DNA from: Leptospira perdikensis
GTDB lineage: Bacteria > Spirochaetota > Leptospiria > Leptospirales > Leptospiraceae
NCBI RefSeq assembly: GCF_004769575.1
Contig: NZ_RQGA01000003.1
Span: forward strand, 1,162,695 to 1,226,694
Direction of reading: 5' to 3'
Length of the DNA: 64,000 nt
Shown: positions 56,451-64,000 of the stretch, piece after piece
How the letters are laid out: every line of letters starts with the position of its first letter
How positions within the stretch are numbered: position 1 is the first letter of the stretch
The notes under the pieces: generated by a model
Database searches by the model: none
Seen by the model: the letters and a program-made list of their open reading frames with translations, nothing else
Told to the model about the DNA's origin: nothing
Position numbers and translations under genes: made by a program

Positions 56451-57647
56451 TTGAAAGCATTCTTCCTATTTTTGTCCGTTCTGACATCCTTACTTGGATT
56501 TATCTATTATTATTCTACCTTTCGTTTGATTTCAGGACTTTCACTGAATGGGCCGGTAGTGACATTGATTTTATTTGGAATTGGAGCTCTCGTTTTGCTT
56601 GTACCGCTGACTTATGTGTTGAGCCGCACTTCGAAACGAGAGAAAACCCAGACTTTTTTTGCCTATGTCACTTTCACTAACTTTGGATTTTTTTCCATTC
56701 TCTTCACCCTGGTTCTTCTGATGGATTTTTTGCGTTGGGTTGATTTGGGGATTGTGACACATTATTCTGAAATTCTGTTTTCTAGTCTGATTCATTTTGG
56801 ATTCCCTCTGGATGGAGTGACAGAAGTGAAAAACTTTAGTTTGGCTTTTTCTACTATTGTGGTGGCAACGGCTCTAAGTTCCCTCGGTTTTTTTAATGCT
56901 CATGTTCGCCTGCAATACAAACGAGTTACCATCCCCATAAAAGAGATTCATCCTGATTTGCGTGGTTTTAAAATTGTACAAATCTCTGATGTACACATTG
57001 GCCCAACAATCAAAGAGAGATTTTTAAAACGTGTTGTGAACCGAATCAATCTCCAAAAGCCGGATGTTGTTGTAATTACTGGAGATTTGGTGGATGGGCC
57101 AGCTTCTACCCTCAAACAACATTTAAAACCATTAGCTGACATTCAGGCGAAATACGGAACGTTTTATGTAACAGGAAACCATGAGTATTATTCGGGAGTT
57201 CTTTCCTGGTTACCGGAGATACAAAACCTGGGTGTGACAATTTTACTCAACCAAAATCAAATTCTAAATGTTGGCAAAGCTAAATTACTTATGGCTGGTG
57301 TGACTGATTTAAGCGCAGGAAATATCATCAAATCCCACCAAACAAATCCTAAACGAGCGATGGAAGGTGGAGAAAATTGTGATTATAAGATCCTACTTGC
57401 ACACCAACCGAATAGTATTTACGAAGCAAGTGAAGTAGGATTCCAGTTACAAATTTCTGGACATACACATGGGGGCCAATTTTTCCCTGGTAATTTGTTG
57501 ATTTATTTTGCACAAAAGTTTGTTTCTGGCCTTCATAAGTATAAAGAATCTTTAATATACGTTAGTCGAGGAACCGGTTATTGGGGCCCTCCCTTTCGAT
57601 TGGGTGCTCCTTCTGAGATCTCTATTTTGGAACTCCAATCAAAATGA
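56451..57647 (+). CDS. Membrane-bound calcineurin-like metallophosphoesterase
   Basis: The 398-residue protein has about four N-terminal membrane segments (about residues 4-22, 28-52, 64-88 and 112-130) and a C-terminal phosphoesterase domain with the metal motifs 'VQISDVHIGPTIKERF' (DxH), 'VVITGDLVDG' (GDxxD), 'FYVTGNHEYYSG' (GNHE), 'LLAHQPN' and 'ISGHTHGGQFFPG' (GHTHGGQ). The pattern is that of YkuE/LpxH-type lipid phosphoesterases, so a phospholipid or lipid-A-like substrate is possible. It begins at TTG, divergent from mqo. Confidence 0.92.
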   Translation: MKAFFLFLSVLTSLLGFIYYYSTFRLISGLSLNGPVVTLILFGIGALVLLVPLTYVLSRTSKREKTQTFFAYVTFTNFGFFSILFTLVLLMDFLRWVDLGIVTHYSEILFSSLIHFGFPLDGVTEVKNFSLAFSTIVVATALSSLGFFNAHVRLQYKRVTIPIKEIHPDLRGFKIVQISDVHIGPTIKERFLKRVVNRINLQKPDVVVITGDLVDGPASTLKQHLKPLADIQAKYGTFYVTGNHEYYSGVLSWLPEIQNLGVTILLNQNQILNVGKAKLLMAGVTDLSAGNIIKSHQTNPKRAMEGGENCDYKILLAHQPNSIYEASEVGFQLQISGHTHGGQFFPGNLLIYFAQKFVSGLHKYKESLIYVSRGTGYWGPPFRLGAPSEISILELQSK

Positions 57648-57795
57648 TCATATTTAATCTTTAGGATGAATCCGAATTTCTCAATCCTGAACATTAAGGG
57701 AGAGTTGTTCTTATAGGAAAAAAAATTACGAAAGTAGGTGAAGTCTCTCTGGATTTTCTCAAGGATAGACAAATTGGACGGCGGATCACAAGCGA

Positions 57796-59577
57796 ATGAA
57801 TCAGAATTTACTCATTAGGAAATTGACAGTTGCCATTGAAGCTCCCTTATACTTATTAATTTTTCCTTACTTTATTAACTTTTGTCTTTTTGCCTCTCGT
57901 TTTGAAACAGACACCCTCATTCAATTGGGAATTTTAGGAACTCTTCTTTCTCTTGTTCCCCTGGTGATTGGAATCGGCCTTAGAAATAAGAGACTGAAGC
58001 GATTGTTAGCTTATACAAAAGACACCGATCTTAAAACTAGGGAAGTTCTAAAAAAGGGATTATTGGAACACCCACATTGGGAAGGTCGAGTGATCCTCAT
58101 TCGTTGGACAGTTTCGATTTTTGGATTTTCTTTTATGGCGGTCACTTTACTTGATCTTCCTTGGAAAGAAATTATGGCCCTCCCTTATGCCTGTGTGATG
58201 CTTCTACCTATCATTTATTTGGCCTTCTATTTTCAAACAGAGGTGTATTTGAGTCCTGTATTGAAGGCCAAAGAATTATCTGTTGTATTTTTGGATGAAA
58301 CAAAAATACGAATTTTTGGCGTTTTTCAAAGAAACCTATTTACAATGATTGCCGTGGCACTTTTGCCAATGTTAACTTTTGGATATTATTTGTTTTTGAT
58401 TCTATTAACGGAGTTTCGATCTCCCTATTGGTTTTATCAAATGCCCATAGTATTTATCATGATGGTTGTGATTATCATCTACGCAGCATATGTGGGTAGT
58501 AAATCTCTTAAAGAGGATATTGATAACCTAAATCAATCCATTGAAAAGTTGTCTGAAGGAGAATTATCGGACACCATTCCTCAACTTTCTGCAACAAATC
58601 TAAGTCATACGATTACAAAATTAAATCTATTTATGGAGTCGCTACGACAATACTTTCGAACGGCAAAGGACGAAGCATTAGCCCTTCTTGAAACTTCTAA
58701 ATTAATTTTGGATCAAGGTGGTTTGATAGACTCGCAAGTAGTTTCAGAAAAAAATAAATTAGATTCTACTTTTGATTCAGTAAATCAAATCCAAAGTCTT
58801 TCTAAAGCAACTTACGAACGGGTACTTTCCCAAAAAGACAAAACAAATTTTTTGGCCACAGAACTCACTCGTGTCACAGATGAGATGACAAATCTTTCTC
58901 TCAAAGCTGATGAGTTGGCACAAAACACTCTTCGGTCGATCGGCACTGTAAAGGTGGCAAAAGATGCCATCCAATCTGCCTATGAAAAGGTAGAAATCAT
59001 GAACCAAATGAGCGAAAACATCAAAGCAACTATATCTATTGTAGAGGATATTTCTGACCGTGTGAATTTACTTTCTCTCAATGCATCCATTGAGGCGGCC
59101 CGAGCAGGATCTATGGGGCGAGGATTTGCTGTAGTCGCGGGGGAGGTTTCACGTCTTGCAGATGAAACAGCAAAAAATATTGAAGACATCAAAAGAGTAG
59201 TGAAGTTATCACAAGTAGCCTCCAAAGAAAGTTTGGAATCTATGAAAGAAATCATTTCCACCAATGAAGATGTAAAATTAAAATTCGAAGAAATTTCCCA
59301 AGTCGTACAAATGTTTGGCCGAACCAGTGAAACGAGTTCCGGAAACGTGAAATCACTAAAAGAAATGGTAGGTGAATTTCAAATGGATGCTGAAAAAATC
59401 ACAAGTGAGATGGAGTTACAAACCATCTATACAGAGACATCTAATTCCAACTTACAGGCATTATGGGAAAATCACTCTCAAATTTCTACAACCTTTGCAG
59501 AGATTTCAGAAGAAGCAAATCGTTTGCAAAAGGTATCTGATTCGATGGAGAGGATTGTCTCTAGGTTTCGGTTTTGA
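57796..59577 (+). CDS. Methyl-accepting chemotaxis protein without a large periplasmic domain
   Basis: The 593-residue protein has six hydrophobic membrane segments within the first 240 residues (about 15-35, 44-60, 105-125, 130-148, 185-205 and 215-238) and almost no extracellular loop, so sensing is likely within the membrane. A HAMP-like linker is followed by the signalling domain with '[20 protein letters not shown]' and '[20 protein letters not shown]'. The second half is long coiled coil. It couples to CheA/CheW in chemotaxis. The start ATG has only a weak ribosome site. Confidence 0.9.
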   Translation: MNQNLLIRKLTVAIEAPLYLLIFPYFINFCLFASRFETDTLIQLGILGTLLSLVPLVIGIGLRNKRLKRLLAYTKDTDLKTREVLKKGLLEHPHWEGRVILIRWTVSIFGFSFMAVTLLDLPWKEIMALPYACVMLLPIIYLAFYFQTEVYLSPVLKAKELSVVFLDETKIRIFGVFQRNLFTMIAVALLPMLTFGYYLFLILLTEFRSPYWFYQMPIVFIMMVVIIIYAAYVGSKSLKEDIDNLNQSIEKLSEGELSDTIPQLSATNLSHTITKLNLFMESLRQYFRTAKDEALALLETSKLILDQGGLIDSQVVSEKNKLDSTFDSVNQIQSLSKATYERVLSQKDKTNFLATELTRVTDEMTNLSLKADELAQNTLRSIGTVKVAKDAIQSAYEKVEIMNQMSENIKATISIVEDISDRVNLLSLNASIEAARAGSMGRGFAVVAGEVSRLADETAKNIEDIKRVVKLSQVASKESLESMKEIISTNEDVKLKFEEISQVVQMFGRTSETSSGNVKSLKEMVGEFQMDAEKITSEMELQTIYTETSNSNLQALWENHSQISTTFAEISEEANRLQKVSDSMERIVSRFRF

Positions 59578-59632
59578 AAAAGGAAAATGAAGTAACAAGA
59601 TACCCTGCTGATGTGTTTACTTCATTATGTAG

Positions 59633-59667
59633 ATACATCTCCTTTTAACTCCAAGGAGATGTATTTT
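59633..59667 (+). terminator. Terminator between chemoreceptor and lipoprotein genes
   Basis: A perfect 12-bp stem (ATACATCTCCTT/AAGGAGATGTAT) with an 8-nt loop is followed by TTT. It lies between two convergent genes, 55 bp past the chemoreceptor stop. The T-run is short, but the stem is very stable. Confidence 0.7.
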
Positions 59668-59678
59668 GGAGCAAATGA

Positions 59679-60590
59679 CTAAGATTTTTTCAAGTAATTA
59701 TTTATATCATAAATTTGATCACAATGTTTAGAGAGATAAAACAGTTGAGAATCCTTAGGTTCAGCTAACTCTCGTGAAATAAATTCAGGAATATGAATCC
59801 ACTGAAATGAAGAGATTTTATTAATTGGATCAAAAGTGCCACATACGATTCCAACACCTCCTCCTGGAATTTTCAATACTTTTGTGCCTGGTTTTTTTGC
59901 TATTCTCGTTACACTACTATTGTAAGTAAAATGGATATCTTTTTGTAGAAAAAAACCTGTCACTTTATAATATCCGTGATCTAAGGTTGCCATATTTGAA
60001 TAAGTGCCACCCGGTGTTAATATACCATTTGTAGAATTAGAAACTGGATTCCCGTTTTCATCAGTCTTTTCATAGGTTGCGTGTGAAATCTTTTCAAATC
60101 TAACTTCTACGGGTAGATTTTTGTCAGCATCTCTTTTTGTTATAAACTTTAGGTTAGTTTCAGAATCGGGATTCCGTTTAAAGTTAGATTTTTTATCTAA
60201 TTCTACCGTGATCCAGCGATTGTAATGTAAATATGACCCATTAAAATAATCTACTGCAAATCCAATAGGAGCACCAACCAAGAAGATTAAATTCCAGCCA
60301 AACAAAGAATGGATTTCTTTCTCCACTTCTATTTCTTTTGGTTCAAATCCGTCTTTTTCGATTCTAATTTTATAGCGTTTGTTTGGATCTTTTGCTGGAG
60401 AGTCGATTTTACTTGCAGCAAACGTTTCACCAATTTTTTCACTATCTAAATAAATGTGACTATCAGCTGTGGATTTTACGAAGATACTCTGGCTACCATC
60501 TTCATTTCTGCTCATAGTTGCACAATTGACTAGTAAACAAGAGAAAGTGAGTAGGTAAGTAATGATTCTGAAATTAACGCTTGTATTCAT
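59679..60590 (-). CDS. Lipoprotein with PEGA-like domain
   Basis: The 303-residue protein has a lipoprotein signal ('IITYLLTFSCLLVNCATMSR', lipid cysteine around residue 23) followed by a region resembling a PEGA repeat ('STADSHIYLDSEKIGETFAA', 'KRYKIRIEKDGFEPKEIEVE'), then a hydrophobic stretch ('LFGWNLIFLVGAPIGFAVDY') and a Cys-containing C-terminus. PEGA domains occur in envelope-anchored proteins. The specific role is unknown. It converges on the chemoreceptor gene across the terminator. Confidence 0.78.
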   Translation of the reverse strand: MNTSVNFRIITYLLTFSCLLVNCATMSRNEDGSQSIFVKSTADSHIYLDSEKIGETFAASKIDSPAKDPNKRYKIRIEKDGFEPKEIEVEKEIHSLFGWNLIFLVGAPIGFAVDYFNGSYLHYNRWITVELDKKSNFKRNPDSETNLKFITKRDADKNLPVEVRFEKISHATYEKTDENGNPVSNSTNGILTPGGTYSNMATLDHGYYKVTGFFLQKDIHFTYNSSVTRIAKKPGTKVLKIPGGGVGIVCGTFDPINKISSFQWIHIPEFISRELAEPKDSQLFYLSKHCDQIYDINNYLKKS

Positions 60591-60671
60591 GCAGCAATGA
60601 ACATATCAAGGAAGGTGTTTTGCAATAAAAAAATGACTGGCTCAACAGTTTATGTTGCTGAATGGAAGAAG

Positions 60672-61202
60672 TTATCGATAAAATTTTAATTTCATACCGT
60701 TTGCATTTATTTCAGTGACCGTTGTTAGTTGTCTCTCTGTATCAAATAAATTTAGCAATTGGTCAATCGTACCGCCTTCTTTTTTCTCCCATCCAATCCC
60801 ACAAATTTCGCCGTTTGTATTTTTAAGGTATATTTTTGTACTTCGGTAAGGGGCATCATTTCCCCAGTCAATATTGTAATAAACGTAACACATCGCATCT
60901 GTGATCGGTACGCCAGTTGCATCAGAGACAGAAATTTGATTTACTCCATGTAAGAGTTCAACTTTTCGAATGTTTGCCGGGTGGTGTTCTACGATTGTGA
61001 TACAAGTCTGACCTGGAACCGTTCCCATACATTGATTGAGACGATTCTGTTCTTCTACCTCTTTTGCAATTGATATTAGAGATAATGGGATGAGTCCAGA
61101 TTCTTGAGAATCTTTACAGGATAGACTAGACATAATAGTCGTTAGTAACAATAGGATTAAGGAAAAATGAATGGTTTTGATTGAAAGCTTAAGATTTTCC
61201 AT
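60672..61202 (-). CDS. Lipoprotein of unknown function
   Basis: The 176-residue protein begins at 61200-61202 ('MENLKLSIKTIHFSLILLLL') with a lipoprotein signal ending 'SSLSCKDS'. The mature part contains 'HHPANIRKVELLHGVNQISV' and 'CYVYYNIDWGNDAPYRSTKI', and a short cysteine pair that may be disulphide-linked. A longer frame (to 61319) overlaps the end of the protease gene in another frame and is rejected. It follows the protease locus by 20 bp and is probably co-transcribed. Confidence 0.75.
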   Translation of the reverse strand: MENLKLSIKTIHFSLILLLLTTIMSSLSCKDSQESGLIPLSLISIAKEVEEQNRLNQCMGTVPGQTCITIVEHHPANIRKVELLHGVNQISVSDATGVPITDAMCYVYYNIDWGNDAPYRSTKIYLKNTNGEICGIGWEKKEGGTIDQLLNLFDTERQLTTVTEINANGMKLKFYR

Positions 61203-61222
61203 ATGTATGTAATTAACTCCTA

Positions 61223-63603
61223 TTATAATCCCGATGCAAAATAAAAACTTCGAATATCTGTTTGTCCCGCCGAATCCGTAACTCTTACTAAGAAAGTCCA
61301 ACCAGGGCCAAACCACCATGTGGGTTCACCCTGAATTGGAATCCAACCAAGAATTAGTCGGTAAGCCACCACCTTCGTACGTCCAATTGTATGGAGGAGT
61401 GCCTCCCGAAGCAACAAATTGAAAGTCCCAAGGTAAAAACCAGCGACCAGCAGGGCAGTGAATTTGATCTATTGCACCGCAGTCCGATATAATATTGGGT
61501 CTTAGCGGTGGTGGGACTAATGCAGTAAGTGTGGCACCAATATTGATTCGTCCGCATCCAAAGTATTCCCTATCGGTATCAGGGTTTCCTGTTTGTGTTA
61601 AAGGTGTGGCCTTACTACAAATAGCTTTTAAAACATCTTTGGGATGGTAATTGGAATCAACGGATAGAATTAAAGCAGCAAGTCCAGAAACCATGGGAGC
61701 AGCCATAGAAGTTCCCGTTTTAAATACATAATTTCCATTAGTGGAAGTCGAAATGATACTAGTGCCAGGAGCAGATATATCTACTTTTCCATAATTGGAA
61801 CTTCCCAGTTTTTTAGTGAAAGAAAGTGATGAGTCTAAATTTCCTACAGAAATTACTTCACTATAGGAAGCTGGATATACTCCGGTATACTCAGCAGTTC
61901 CAGGATAAGCTGAAATTCTTTTGCCATCATTCCCAGACGATGCTACAATAGTCACTCGCTTCATATCTGCATAGCGTACTGCATCTCTAGATAAAGAATA
62001 AGTAAATACTCGAACAAAACATGCCCATTGACAATATTCATAAGCGTCCCCACCGAGACTCAAATTAATAACTTTTGCACCGACATTTACTGCTTCCAGA
62101 ATTCCGTAAGCTACTAACCGATCACTTGATGTAGGTTTATTACTTGGAGTGGGATAAAACACACTGATTGATATGATAGGATTCAACCAAGTAATCCCTG
62201 CGATTCCTACGCCATTATTTGTAGTCGCACCAATGGTTCCGGCAACATGAGTTCCGTGATCCCAACCATTTGCACCATTGAATAATGGTCTAGATACCGC
62301 TGAATGGGTGACACATTCATAAGGAAAGATTCCGAAGTGGTAACAAATTGCTGGTTCAAAGGATCTGTTTTGGATGATCTTGCCAACTAAGTCTGGGTGA
62401 GTATCATCAATGCCTGTATCGATGACTGCAATTTTGACTCCAGGAGAGCCTGTCGTAATATTCCAGCCGTTGTACGCGTTAATGGCTGTTAGATATGCCG
62501 TTTGGAACTTGTTGCAGAAAAAACAGCCTGTATTTGCTTCCGGATCACTCGGAACTGTATCTGTCACTGCTTTAGTATTGGTTGTAACCCATTCAATTTC
62601 AGGTTGGTTTGCGAGAGCAAAGTTGACTTGGAGTAAATCTACTTTGGATTCAAAGAGCAGGAAATAAGTCCGATCAAGTCCGATTAGTTCAGCTGTTTCT
62701 GAATCAACGTTTGTTTCTTCAGAAACAAATGGCAAAATTCCGAGAAAAGAATGCTTTTCTAAGATAAGATCAATTTCTTTGATTCCTACTTTCTTAGATT
62801 CAAAGTCTTTAATTGGATTTCGAAGTTTCAGGATGAGAATTCCCGGAGTGTAAGGAAGATCGAATGTTGATTTGGTGAGTGCGGCAATTTGATTGGGAAG
62901 GGTAAATGAATTGCCTGAAATTAAATACTGAAGTTGGCTTAAATCAAAATTAATTTTAAGAATGGACGTAAGACCTGTTAAAACTTCAAATTGTGCTTTG
63001 ATTTCAATACATGTACCTGTTGATAATTGGAAACCAAAAGATTCACCATTGATTTCGGCTTTTCCTTGATCAGAATCCAGAATCAATTGTATCGATTTGT
63101 ATTTACCTTTAGGAATTTGGGATAGTGAAGTTATTCCTGGTACATTGTTACCAAAAGCTAAAATATCAACATTCTTAGAAGAAAATTCAGTTTCTATTTC
63201 CAATCCATTTTCCGTTATAAGAACCATTTTTTTGATATGGATCTCAAGCTTATTCGGAATGATTTTTCCTATGGATGGGAAGGAATTACGATAGATTGAA
63301 TTAGAATCTGGTAAATTTGTATAGGAGCCCAATGATACTAAGTATTCCTACTTGTGAACCACCTGGATTGATTTGATATTCGCCTGATTTCAATTTCTCA
63401 GCGACAATATTTGCTTGGATCTCACCTCCTTCTTGGATCGGGTTTATTATTCCTTCGGGAGAATTTGTTGGGGGAGGGGAATAAAATAAAGATGTTAATA
63501 AGCTATTGTCTGCCTGCTTTTTATTACAATTTATCATGATCACAAATATGATCATCAAGGAACATGGGAGTAACAGAAATCGATTTAAAATCTTTGGTCG
63601 CAT
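61223..63603 (-). pseudogene. Subtilisin-like S8 serine protease lipoprotein, frame broken twice
   Basis: The locus encodes a lipoprotein signal ('MIIFVIMINCNKKQADNS', lipid cysteine around residue 26), a domain resembling DUF4382 ('VDILAFGNNVPGITSLSQIP', 'KGKYKSIQLILDSDQGKAEI'), a subtilisin catalytic domain with the triad Asp in 'AVIDTGIDDTHPDL', His in 'GWDHGTHVAGTIGA' and Ser in 'GTSMAAPMVSGLAAL', and an Ig-like C-terminus. As written, three frames are needed: 63603-63301, 63332-61326 and a tail to 61223. Removing one G from GGG at 63328-63330 and one from GGG at 61329-61331 restores a single 792-residue frame. It may be a sequencing error, a pseudogene or frameshift-switched. Confidence 0.7.
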
Positions 63604-64000
63604 CGATCTTCTAGTCTCAATATAACAAAAGTTTGAGTCAACTTTTTTGTGGTAATGTAAATGAAATTAAACGCAAGTTTGGTGATTGTCGACGGGTGTC
63701 TAATTATTAACAAAATTAAGTCTATGATGTTTCCAAGCATTCTTTTTTAATTCTAGTTATATAGGTATATTAAGCTTTTCTTATGTATTTAAATATAACA
63801 AATGTTCCTCTTATTCCCCCATCCCCGCCAAAAAAATGAGACATAATCCTGAGCCAGCCCTAAATCCCTTTTTTTCTGCGGAAAACCTAATCTTTTCTCG
63901 TAAAAAAAATGCAAATTGTCTCCTTATTTCGAGGTAATTTTTATAAAAGATGATTGACTGTGAGTGTACATTCCCAATGATGGTGAAACGGTGATTGAGT
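63604..64000. other. Region upstream of the protease locus, no gene supported
   Basis: These 397 bases are AT-rich and hold no frame with a ribosome site and protein-like sequence. A TTGTCT at 63916-63921 with TTTATA at 63940-63945 might be a plus-strand promoter for a gene starting just past the window. A GTG frame at 63964 stays open to the end but has no good ribosome site. Confidence 0.4.

Noticed and set aside
61203..61319. Longer N-terminus for the 60672 lipoprotein gene
   Set aside because: The extra codons cover the frameshifted end of the protease gene, and the lipoprotein signal begins at 61202.
63964..64000. Start of a plus-strand gene at a GTG near the window end
   Set aside because: Only 12 codons are visible and no suitable ribosome site precedes it.
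1..64000. CRISPR arrays, IS elements, prophage or integrase genes, rRNA or tRNA genes
   Set aside because: No regularly spaced repeats, transposase or integrase motifs, or cloverleaf-like sequences were seen on either strand.

Overview
The window looks like a chromosomal segment of a spirochaete, most likely a Leptospira of the saprophytic (L. biflexa-like) side. This is inferred from gene content, not from a search: DapL-type lysine synthesis, a UbiA/UbiX pair of the kind used in futalosine menaquinone synthesis, a bactofilin, 7TMR-DISM signalling proteins, many lipoproteins with loose lipoboxes (VGC, NSC, VNC), frequent TTG/GTG starts, and a base composition that looks AT-rich. No rRNA, tRNA, CRISPR array, transposase or integrase was recognised.

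Layout. 1-8.5 kb: housekeeping genes (end of an aldose 1-epimerase, LOG-family protein, rpmB, nth, ubiA-ubiX, thioesterase, pyrB, DUF2203, dapL). 8.5-15.3 kb: two unknown envelope proteins, a CBS/PAS/Fis-type regulator, rho, rpmE, an IscU-like/pentapeptide-repeat fusion, a STAS protein and a lipoprotein. 15.3-25.4 kb, minus strand: FapA/DUF342, a MurG-like glycosyltransferase, two RNA methyltransferases and a 7TMR-DISM/SpoIIE phosphatase, mostly overlapping by 4 bp; then gltA and a lytic transglycosylase. 25.4-31.1 kb, plus strand: two unknown proteins, bactofilin, pdxA, a membrane protein, a DegT aminotransferase and a membrane-anchored protein. 31.1-37.6 kb, minus strand: a beta-barrel protein and the 2-oxoglutarate dehydrogenase operon sucB-lpdA-sucA with a clear terminator.

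38.2-41.9 kb is an accessory patch of small orphan genes and lipoproteins. It has a structured palindromic element after a gamma-carbonic anhydrase gene, and an ankyrin lipoprotein gene bracketed by a near-perfect 18-bp inverted repeat. 41.9-59.6 kb is rich in signalling and redox genes: an Aer-like PAS chemoreceptor, a GAF-GAF-SpoIIE phosphatase, a lipoprotein hydrolase behind a consensus promoter, SDR and MBL-fold enzymes, a hybrid histidine kinase, an ECF41-type sigma factor with an FAD oxidoreductase behind an ECF41-type promoter, an OmpA-like barrel, mqo, a membrane phosphoesterase and a second chemoreceptor. 59.6-63.6 kb holds two lipoproteins and a subtilisin-like lipoprotein gene whose frame is broken twice, each time at a GGG run.

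The most unusual items are the IscU/pentapeptide fusion lacking the third cluster cysteine, the self-contained ECF41 module with a matching promoter, the doubly frameshifted protease, and the inverted-repeat-bounded cassette with the nearby structured element.
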